Source of the DNA: Gammaproteobacteria bacterium
GTDB lineage: Bacteria > Pseudomonadota > Gammaproteobacteria > Steroidobacterales > Woeseiaceae
DNA: 7,651 bases
Direction of reading: 5' to 3'
Assembly (NCBI GenBank): GCA_029881015.1
Contig: JAOUNK010000156.1
Span: 1-7,651 of the forward strand
The stretch's first letter is position 1. Each line of letters begins with the position of its first letter. Made by a program: the position numbers and the translations under genes. Shown here piece by piece: positions 1 through 5,937 of the stretch. Under the pieces are notes generated by a model. It worked only from the letters and a program-made list of their open reading frames with translations, was not told where the DNA came from and did not search any database.

Positions 1-1029
1 GGCCTTGATAAAGGTGCCGCGCGACTTCGACATCTTTTGCCCGTTCACGGTCAGGAAGCCATGAGCATACACGCTGGTCGGCGTCCGAAAGCCCGCGCCC
101 TTGAGTACCGCGGGCCAGAACAGCGTGTGGAAATACATGATGTCCTTGCCGATGAAGTGATACACCTCAGCGTCACTTTCTGTTCCCCAGTAGTCGTCGA
201 ACTCGAGGCCCTTTGTGCGGTCGCACAGGTGCTTGAAGCTCGCCATGTAACCGACGGGTGCGTCGAGCCAGACATAGAAGTACTTGTCCTGCGTGCCCGG
301 GATGCGGAAGCCGAAATAAGGGGCGTCGCGCGAGATGTCCCAGTCCTGCAGGCCGGCCTCAAACCACTCATCGAGCTTGGCGACAACGTTCCTGTCCAGT
401 TTCGCGACCCTCATCCATTCACGCAGCCGGTCTTCGTACTCGCTGAGTCTGAAGAAATAGTGCTCGGACTCGCGCTTGACCGGTGCCGTGCCGGAAAGCA
501 CCGATACCGGGTCGATCAGGTCTTCGGGCGCATAGGTTGCCCCGCACACCTCGCAGGCATCGCCATACTGGTCCTCGCTCTTGCAGCGCGGACACGTACC
601 CTTGACGAAACGGTCCGGCAGGAACATGCCTTCTTTCTCGTCGTAGGACTGTTCAATCGTCCGTGTATAGATATCGCCACTCTCGCGCAGCGCGGCATAC
701 ATGCGGCCGACGATCTCCTCGTTTTCGGGAGAATGCGTCGTGTGGAAGTTGTCGAATTCGACGCCGAAATCCGCGAAGTCCCGGATGAACTCGGCTGAAT
801 ACCCGGCCGTAAGCTCTTCCGGCGTAATGCCGAGTTCCCGAGCCTTGAGCATGATGGGTGTGCCATGTGCGTCGGCGGCGCACACGTAAATACAGTCGTG
901 ACCGCGGAGCTTCTGGAAGCGCACCCAGATATCCGTCTGGATATATTCGACGAGATGGCCCATATGGGGCGAGCCGTTGACATACGGCAGTGCGCTCGTA
1001 ACGAGAATTTTTCGTGGACTGTCTGACAT
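1..1029 (-). CDS. metG: Methionyl-tRNA synthetase, N-terminal part (cut by window edge)
   Basis: Class I aminoacyl-tRNA synthetase that activates methionine with ATP and charges tRNA-Met in the cytoplasm. Only 343 codons are inside the window; the frame stays open to base 1, so the anticodon-binding part is missing because of the window edge, not a mutation. The translation starts MSDSPRKILVTSALPYVNG, typical of the family. The HIGH-type signature is HMGH at residues 22-25. A zinc knuckle of the CPxC-x9-CxxC form has cysteines at 146, 149, 159 and 162. The KMSKS loop is at residues 332-336, close to its place in E. coli MetRS. The ATG at 1029 is the only plausible start: an in-frame TAA lies four codons upstream with no start codon between, and the N-terminus already fits the family. 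No Shine-Dalgarno sequence precedes it. It follows the pilus ATPase operon by 37 bp on the same strand, so read-through transcription is possible. Confidence 0.97.
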   Translation of the reverse strand, partial: MSDSPRKILVTSALPYVNGSPHMGHLVEYIQTDIWVRFQKLRGHDCIYVCAADAHGTPIMLKARELGITPEELTAGYSAEFIRDFADFGVEFDNFHTTHSPENEEIVGRMYAALRESGDIYTRTIEQSYDEKEGMFLPDRFVKGTCPRCKSEDQYGDACEVCGATYAPEDLIDPVSVLSGTAPVKRESEHYFFRLSEYEDRLREWMRVAKLDRNVVAKLDEWFEAGLQDWDISRDAPYFGFRIPGTQDKYFYVWLDAPVGYMASFKHLCDRTKGLEFDDYWGTESDAEVYHFIGKDIMYFHTLFWPAVLKGAGFRTPTSVYAHGFLTVNGQKMSKSRGTFIKA

Positions 1030-1037
1030 GGGGCGCG

Positions 1038-1046
1038 ATTATGCCA
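1038..1046 (-). promoter_or_regulatory. Candidate extended -10 promoter element of metG
   Basis: On the minus strand the sequence TGGCATAAT gives a TGn extension followed by CATAAT, five of six matches to the sigma-70 -10 consensus. No good -35 hexamer lies 16-18 bp upstream, which extended -10 promoters can tolerate. A start about seven bases downstream would fall only one or two bases before the metG ATG, so the message would be nearly leaderless. The alternative is that metG is read from the upstream operon and this match is chance. The same nine bases occur ahead of the kinase gene. Confidence 0.3.
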
Positions 1047-1066
1047 GTATTTGCGCCGGTTGGCTC

Positions 1067-2131
1067 CTAGGAGTCCATGTCCCTGACTTTCTCGAACATG
1101 TGTTTGTTGTTGGCCTGCAGGTAGGCCTCGTAGCCGGAAACCCAGCCTTTTTCGACAAGCTGCATCAGCGCTTTGTCCATCGCCTGCATGCCGGCTGCAC
1201 CGCCACTCTGGATGGCCGTTTCGAGCTGGTCCAGCTTGCCCTGGCGGATGAGGTTGGCGACCGCCGACGTATTGATCATGATTTCGAGTGCCGCCGCGCG
1301 ACCCGGACGGTGGATCGTAGGCAACAGTTGCTGGGATATGACGCCCCGCAACGAGGTCGAGATCATCGTGCGAATGTGCGACTGCTTGTCGGCCGGGAAC
1401 GAATTGATGATGCGATCGACGGTCTGGGCCGCGCCGTTGGTGTGCAATGTGCCCATAACCAGGATACCCATCTCGGCCGCCGTGACGGCAATGCTGATCG
1501 TCTCGAGATCGCGCATCTCGCCGACGAGGATGACGTCCGGATCCTCACGCAGGGCCGAGTGCAGCGCTTCGGCGAAGTTTGGGCTGTGGACGCCGACCTC
1601 GCGCTGGCTGATCAGGCAGCCTTTCGCCTTGTGGACGAACTCGATCGGGTCCTCGATCGTGAGGATATGACCCTTCATGCGACGGTTCATTGCGTCGATC
1701 ATCGCCGCAAGCGTCGTGGACTTGCCCGAGCCGGTCTTGCCGGTCACGAGAATCATGCCAGACGTGTATTTGCAGAGCTGGTGCACGACCTTGGGCATGT
1801 CCAGTTCTTCCAGTGACATGGCCGAAGAAGGAATTGCCCTGAAGATCGCGCCGATGCCGTTGAGGTGCCGGAATGCGTTTACGCGAAAGCGCGAAACGCC
1901 CGGGATTTCGTAAGCGAAGTCCGCCGCGTCCTGCCGCTCGAAGGTCTTTTGCGCTGCGCCGTCCATGATTTCGAAGACGGCATCATTGACGAACTCCAGG
2001 GTCAGGGATTCGTTCATGAGGTTCTTCAGTCCGCCATGCACGCGTATGCGCGGTGGATCGCCGGACAGGAAGTGCAGGTCCGAGGCGCTCTGCTGCAACG
2101 CGGCCTGCAGGAACTTGTCCATCTTCTTCAT
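1067..2131 (-). CDS. PilT/PilU-family type IV pilus ATPase (second paralogue)
   Basis: Secretion-superfamily hexameric ATPase of the PilT/PilU type, which in characterised systems sits at the inner-membrane base of a type IV pilus and powers pilin depolymerisation. The 354 residues are near the normal family length. All core motifs are visible: Walker A GKTGSGKST at 131-139, an Asp box around LTIEDPIEF at 157-165, Walker B DVILVGEMRD at 199-208 with the catalytic Glu at 205, and a His box GTLHT at 227-231. Residues 289-296 (SAVANLIR) match the position of the C-terminal AIRNLIRE-type motif linked to retraction in PilT. The protein looks more PilT-like than PilU-like. The ATG at 2131 overlaps the TGA of the upstream paralogue (ATGA), with GAAGG seven bases before it; an ATG three codons later is a less likely start. 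It is the last gene of the kinase operon. Pilus retraction here is inferred from family; no pilin or pilus assembly gene is in the window. Confidence 0.93.
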   Translation of the reverse strand: MKKMDKFLQAALQQSASDLHFLSGDPPRIRVHGGLKNLMNESLTLEFVNDAVFEIMDGAAQKTFERQDAADFAYEIPGVSRFRVNAFRHLNGIGAIFRAIPSSAMSLEELDMPKVVHQLCKYTSGMILVTGKTGSGKSTTLAAMIDAMNRRMKGHILTIEDPIEFVHKAKGCLISQREVGVHSPNFAEALHSALREDPDVILVGEMRDLETISIAVTAAEMGILVMGTLHTNGAAQTVDRIINSFPADKQSHIRTMISTSLRGVISQQLLPTIHRPGRAAALEIMINTSAVANLIRQGKLDQLETAIQSGGAAGMQAMDKALMQLVEKGWVSGYEAYLQANNKHMFEKVRDMDS

Positions 2132-3237
2132 GGCGATACCTTCGAACCGTCGCCGATGTCGATGGTCGGGAACATGTCGGTATCGGTCACGAAGCGCTGG
2201 AATTTCTTCTTGTCGTTCGCGAAGCGGATCGCATCGTCGGGATCGACTTCCTTGGCGCTGATCGCATCGAGCAGGGCCTGGTCCATCACCTGCATGCCGA
2301 GTTCCTTGCCGGTCTGCAGTTGTGACGCAATCTGGTGGGTCTGGTCGGACGAGATCAGCTTGGCGATGGCGCGATTGTTGACCAGGATTTCCAGGACCGC
2401 CCGACGACCCCGCCCATCGGGCGTTTTCACCAGCACCTGGGTCACGACGGCCTTGAGGCTCATCGCGAGAAAACCCTTGGTCTGCTCGCGCAGTTCGCCA
2501 GGGAGGGCATCGATAATACGGTCGATGGTCTTGACGGCACCGGTCGTGTGCAGCGTACCAAGTACGAGGTGGCCGGTTTCGGCGGCCGTCATGGCCATCG
2601 ATATGGTCTCGGCATCGCGCAGCTCGCCAACGAGAATGACGTCGGGATCTTCACGCATGGCCGAGCGCACACCATCGGCAAAGCTCACGACATGCGTGCC
2701 GACTTCGCGCTGGATGACCTGGCTCTGTTTGCTCGGGTGAACAAACTCGATAGGGTCTTCGAGGCTGATGATGTTGAGGTTCCGGGTCTTGTTCAGGTGG
2801 TCGATCATCGCGGCCAGGGTCGTCGACTTACCGGTGCCCGTACTGCCGGTGACCAGCACCATGCCCTGGTGGTAATCGCAGAAGTCCTTGAGTACAGGCG
2901 GGACGTTGAGCTGATCGAGCGTGGGCACATCAGGGGGGATATACCTGAACACGGCGCCCATTCCGGTTGCCTTGCGGAACACATTCACACGGAAGCGTCC
3001 GCTTTCTTCGCCAACGTAGGAGAAGTCCAGATCGTGCCCTTCGAAGAGCCGCTCCTTCTGCTTGTTGGTCAGGATCTCATGCAGGTAGGACTCGAGTTCC
3101 GTATCGGTGAGTTCGCGGAACTTGATGGGCATCAGGTCGCCGTTCATGCGCAGCATCGGGGGCACGCCGACGGCCAGGTGGACGTCGGAACAGCCCTGGG
3201 CGAGGCCTAACTTGAGGAATGCGTCTATGCGTGCCAT
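2128..3237 (-). CDS. PilT/PilU-family type IV pilus ATPase (first paralogue)
   Basis: Second retraction-type pilus ATPase of the operon, 369 residues. Walker A GSTGTGKST is at 131-139, the Asp box ISLEDPIEF at 157-165, Walker B DVILVGELRD at 199-208 with the catalytic Glu at 205, and the His box GTLHT at 227-231. These coordinates equal those of the downstream paralogue, so the two align without net gaps up to there and probably descend from one duplication, now well diverged. The retraction-type C-terminal motif is altered to AIAKLISSDQTHQI (290-303). A hydrophilic C-terminal extension (about 340-369, with KKKFQRFV and several Asp) is longer than in typical PilT and recalls PilU-like members. 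The start ATG lies 7 bp after the kinase stop; only a weak TGAG precedes it, so translational coupling to the kinase is likely. Whether it forms its own hexamer or works with the downstream paralogue cannot be told from sequence. Confidence 0.93.
   Translation of the reverse strand: MARIDAFLKLGLAQGCSDVHLAVGVPPMLRMNGDLMPIKFRELTDTELESYLHEILTNKQKERLFEGHDLDFSYVGEESGRFRVNVFRKATGMGAVFRYIPPDVPTLDQLNVPPVLKDFCDYHQGMVLVTGSTGTGKSTTLAAMIDHLNKTRNLNIISLEDPIEFVHPSKQSQVIQREVGTHVVSFADGVRSAMREDPDVILVGELRDAETISMAMTAAETGHLVLGTLHTTGAVKTIDRIIDALPGELREQTKGFLAMSLKAVVTQVLVKTPDGRGRRAVLEILVNNRAIAKLISSDQTHQIASQLQTGKELGMQVMDQALLDAISAKEVDPDDAIRFANDKKKFQRFVTDTDMFPTIDIGDGSKVSP
2139..2143 (-). promoter_or_regulatory. Ribosome binding site for the second pilus ATPase
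   Basis: GAAGG on the minus strand lies seven bases before the ATG at 2131, inside the end of the preceding gene. It supports that start over the ATG three codons later, and it fits translational coupling through the ATGA overlap. Confidence 0.55.
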
Positions 3238-3244
3238 ATGCGGC

Positions 3245-5704
3245 TCAGAGTTTAACGGTATCTAACGCGTCTGTAAGCTCTTCCATCGACTGGTAGCGTT
3301 TCGTTTTGTCGACAGACATGGCTTTGACGATGACGGCAGCGAAATCGTCCGGCAGCTCGGGATTGATCTCCTGGCAGTCCTTCGCCTTGCCCTGGACATG
3401 CTGGTACATGACCGACATGTGATCGCCACGACTGTATGGCGGTATACCGGTACACATTTCATACATGATGACACCGACGCTGTAGACATCGGCGGTCTCG
3501 TCGACTTTCTTGCCGAGAATCTGCTCCGGCGCCATGTATTTCGGCGAGCCGATGACGTAACCGGTCTTGGTCAGTTGCGTATCGCCGCTACTGGCCGCCG
3601 CTGCCACGCCGAAGTCCACGATCTTCAGCAGTCCCTCGTCATTGACGAGGATGTTCGCGGGTTTGAGATCGCGATGGATCACACCGGCCTGGTGGGCCAC
3701 GGCCATGCCCGTTGCCATATCCCGGGAGTAGCGCAGCGCTTTTTCCAGTGGCATCGGCTTGTTGTCCGGCATTTCGCCGGACAAGGTGTGCGACGGGAAG
3801 TATTCCATCGAGATCGCGTAGCAACCCTGCAAGTGCAGGAAGTCGTAAATACGGATGACGTTGCGGTGTGTAATCTTGCGCGAGTAGCGCAGCTCATGAA
3901 CGAAACGCTTCATCATCTCTTCGTCAGAAGACACGTTCGGGTTCAGGAACTTGAGAATGAGTTGTTCGTCGACGACCTCGTCTTCCATGAGCAGCACGGT
4001 ACCGAACGCACCCTTGCCGATTTTCTCGATGTACTTGTAGCGGCCTTCGATAATATCGCCAGGGTTGAGCTTGGAGATATCGAGGATCGGGTGAGAGACC
4101 GCGGCCGCTGCGGCCGGTGTGGCCGGGACGATGTCGCCATCGGCATCCGCCTGTGCAACGGCGCTTTCTTCCTTGGCCTGCTGCAACAGCTTTTCGAGAT
4201 CCTCGTTATCGACGAGCATCGTCTTGGTGTTTTCCGCGATCTTCCTGGCGCGGGCATTCTGCTCCATGACCGTGGGCGAGAATCGGTCATCGAGGTCCTT
4301 GAGTGCCTTGTCGGCGGCATTGATGATCGTGAGATCCTCGGACTGCTTGATCTTCTTCAACAGGACGCGAACGGTCTCGGCCTGCGAGTCGTTGGTCAGG
4401 TGCGAGATCGCCTTGATGGCCTCCAGCTGCACTTCCCGCTCCGGGCGCTGCAGCATCGGCAGGATCTTGGTGATGTGCTTGTACGATCCGAGCTTGCCGA
4501 GCGCCCGGATCAGCACGGTATCGGTCTTGGGGTCTTGCCCGAGCATGCCCTCGAGTTTCGGCAGTGACTTGGTGCTGCCGATCTTCGATAGCGCATCGAT
4601 CGCGCGCTCACGCACCCACCAGTCGGCATCGTCGGTGGCCTTGATCAGGTGATCTTCCGCACGGTCGCTCTTGGTCGCATTCAGGATCTCGATCGCGGTA
4701 CGACGAATTTCCTCGTCCTCGGAGCCGATGAGGCTCACGACAGAATCGACAACCCGGGGGCCGCCAATCTCCGCCAGCGCGTCGCCGGCCCGTGAGCGTA
4801 CCCACCAGTCGTCGTCCTTGATCGCATTGAGCAGATCCTTGACCGACGACTCGTCACCGATTTCATTCAACACTTCGACGGCGGCACGGCGTGCATATTC
4901 GGATTCGTCTTTGAGCGCGTTGACGAGGTGCTTGACCGTATCGGGGTGCTTGGCCTTGATAAGCACGTCAACCGCTTTGCCCTGCACATCGAGGTCGGGA
5001 TCGGTCAGTACTTCGGCGACTTTCGCGACATTGATCTTGCCGCCGCGCGAACTCAGCGCGCCCAGCGCGGCACCGCGAACCATCTTGTTCGGGTCCTTGA
5101 GCTGCATTTCCAGCGCCTGGTTGATCTCCGGCTTGTCGAATTTGGCGAGTACCTGCATGAGGTGGATCTTGATCACCGGGTCTTTGCCGCCCATGCGGGC
5201 GATCAGGTCGCCGACCATTTCCGGCTTGATCGTGTCCTGGATGATTCTGAAGATGGCGGCCGTTTCCTTGGGCTCGCAGTCGTACGCGCGTTGCAGGAGT
5301 TCGTGCACGGAAAGGTCTTGCTTGTGAACCCTCAGGATTTCGATGAGGGCCGCTTTCGAAACTTCTTCGTCCTCGAAGAATTCAAGCAGGCTGTTCGCGT
5401 TGTAGTCGGTACTGCTGGACAGGGCCCAGGCCGTGCCGGAGACAACGCGTTCATTGCCGTCGGCCAGGCCCTCACGGAACATGTCGAGGTTCTTGTCGTT
5501 GACGAGCGAGCCCAGGATGTCGACCAGCACCATCGTGTGGGACTTGTCGGACAGGGCGAGGGCATCAATGATCTTGGGCACCGCCTTGTTGCCGGCCTTC
5601 TTGAGCTTGTCGACGAGTTTTTGCGCATTCTCGGATGCCGGGTCGGGCTCGGCGATGAGCTGCGACAGCACCTGGTCAGCACGGAAAGACGCGAGGAAAT
5701 TCAT
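3245..5704 (-). CDS. HEAT-repeat / Hanks-type Ser/Thr protein kinase fusion
   Basis: An 819-residue protein with two halves. Residues about 30-475 form a HEAT (PBS-lyase-like) repeat solenoid with a roughly 31-residue period, for example ARRAAVEVLNEIG (271-283), WWVRSRAGDALAEIG (300-314) and WWVRERAIDALSKIG (362-376). A charged, then Ala-rich linker follows (about 476-545). Residues about 555-815 are a eukaryotic-like kinase: glycine loop GKGAFGTV (563-570), ATP-anchoring Lys585, helix-C Glu604, catalytic loop HRDLKPAN (677-684, Asp679), DFG (697-699), APE (725-727) and DVYSVG (739-744). Every key residue is present, so it should be an active Ser/Thr kinase; Thr709, 712 and 714 in the activation loop are candidate autophosphorylation sites. 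No signal peptide or membrane segment is seen, so it is probably cytosolic. AGGGA lies seven bases before the ATG. It leads an operon with two PilT-type ATPases, suggesting a role in pilus motor control; its substrate is unknown. Confidence 0.93.
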   Translation of the reverse strand: MNFLASFRADQVLSQLIAEPDPASENAQKLVDKLKKAGNKAVPKIIDALALSDKSHTMVLVDILGSLVNDKNLDMFREGLADGNERVVSGTAWALSSSTDYNANSLLEFFEDEEVSKAALIEILRVHKQDLSVHELLQRAYDCEPKETAAIFRIIQDTIKPEMVGDLIARMGGKDPVIKIHLMQVLAKFDKPEINQALEMQLKDPNKMVRGAALGALSSRGGKINVAKVAEVLTDPDLDVQGKAVDVLIKAKHPDTVKHLVNALKDESEYARRAAVEVLNEIGDESSVKDLLNAIKDDDWWVRSRAGDALAEIGGPRVVDSVVSLIGSEDEEIRRTAIEILNATKSDRAEDHLIKATDDADWWVRERAIDALSKIGSTKSLPKLEGMLGQDPKTDTVLIRALGKLGSYKHITKILPMLQRPEREVQLEAIKAISHLTNDSQAETVRVLLKKIKQSEDLTIINAADKALKDLDDRFSPTVMEQNARARKIAENTKTMLVDNEDLEKLLQQAKEESAVAQADADGDIVPATPAAAAAVSHPILDISKLNPGDIIEGRYKYIEKIGKGAFGTVLLMEDEVVDEQLILKFLNPNVSSDEEMMKRFVHELRYSRKITHRNVIRIYDFLHLQGCYAISMEYFPSHTLSGEMPDNKPMPLEKALRYSRDMATGMAVAHQAGVIHRDLKPANILVNDEGLLKIVDFGVAAAASSGDTQLTKTGYVIGSPKYMAPEQILGKKVDETADVYSVGVIMYEMCTGIPPYSRGDHMSVMYQHVQGKAKDCQEINPELPDDFAAVIVKAMSVDKTKRYQSMEELTDALDTVKL

Positions 5705-5711
5705 CGCCGCA

Positions 5712-5716
5712 TCCCT
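5712..5716 (-). promoter_or_regulatory. Ribosome binding site for the HEAT-kinase gene
   Basis: AGGGA on the minus strand lies seven bases before the ATG at 5704, a normal Shine-Dalgarno distance. It supports this start for the kinase gene. Confidence 0.6.
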
Positions 5717-5793
5717 GCGCCGGCTACAATTGCCAGTGATTTAAATGTTATCGCCAATCTCGGTTTCGCTCTTGCCCTAAGCGTCGACGCGGC

Positions 5794-5802
5794 ATTATGC
5801 CA
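5794..5802 (-). promoter_or_regulatory. Candidate extended -10 promoter element of the kinase-pilus ATPase operon
   Basis: TGGCATAAT on the minus strand is a TGn-extended -10 box (five of six matches in the hexamer) with no convincing -35. Transcription would start near 5787 and give a leader of about 80 bases before the kinase ATG. The leader contains an AT-rich stretch (around GATAACATTTAAAT) that could bind a regulator. The identical nine bases precede metG. This is a motif match only. Confidence 0.35.
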
Positions 5803-5856
5803 CATAGAACGGCGCACATTGCCCGCCAGCGCTGGCTTTGAGCAGATTCCGGCCAG

Positions 5857-5862
5857 TACAAT
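5857..5862 (+). promoter_or_regulatory. Candidate -10 box of mrp-dcd
   Basis: TACAAT on the plus strand matches five of six bases of the sigma-70 -10 consensus, but there is no good -35 at normal spacing (TTGAGC at 5838-5843 is too close). Transcription from here would begin near 5869, leaving a leader of about 70 bases before the preferred mrp start, and would be divergent from the kinase operon. Confidence 0.3.
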
Positions 5863-5876
5863 GTGCCCCCGATTCG

Positions 5877-5890
5877 CCGGCCGAAGCCGG
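5877..5890 (+). other. Small GC-rich stem-loop in the mrp leader
   Basis: CCGGC, loop CGAA, GCCGG form a perfect 5-bp stem with a four-base loop; one more G-U pair can be added. It lies just downstream of the candidate -10 box and about 47 bases before the mrp start, so it would sit near the 5' end of the message. No U-run follows, so it is not a terminator. It might stabilise the transcript, or be incidental. Confidence 0.3.
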
Positions 5891-5926
5891 TACCTCGTGA
5901 GGAAATTTTACCTAATGCAGACGTGC

Positions 5927-5930
5927 GAAG
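5927..5930 (+). promoter_or_regulatory. Ribosome binding site deciding the mrp start
   Basis: GAAG lies seven bases before the GTG at 5938, a usual spacing. It is only one base before the GTG at 5932, too close to serve that codon. It therefore favours 5938 as the mrp start. Confidence 0.4.
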
Positions 5931-5937
5931 TGTGACG

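Noticed and set aside
37..798. 253-codon open frame on the plus strand
   Set aside because: It lies antisense to metG, whose HMGH, zinc-knuckle and KMSKS motifs are clear; the plus-strand translation shows no domain and is a GC-driven shadow.
1064..1073. CTCCTAGGAG palindrome as a terminator between the ATPase operon and metG
   Set aside because: It is only 10 bp with no loop and no U-run, and it spans the ATPase stop codon; it cannot form a usual terminator hairpin.
977..3210. Long plus-strand frames (977-1816, 1865-2740, 2335-3210) opposite the pilus ATPases
   Set aside because: They are antisense to two genes with complete ATPase motifs, rich in His/Arg/Asp/Val as expected of reverse frames, and lack recognisable motifs.
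3398..4567. 389-codon plus-strand frame opposite the kinase domain
   Set aside because: It is antisense to a kinase with every catalytic motif intact; composition is typical of a shadow frame.
1067..5704. Mobile island or prophage cargo
   Set aside because: No integrase, transposase, att-like direct repeats or tRNA edge is visible, and composition looks like the flanking genes; an old insertion remains possible but is not a demonstrable mobile element.
4928..5935. 335-codon plus-strand frame opposite the HEAT repeats and across the intergenic region
   Set aside because: It mirrors HEAT codons, shows no domain, and would run through both divergent promoter candidates into the mrp start.
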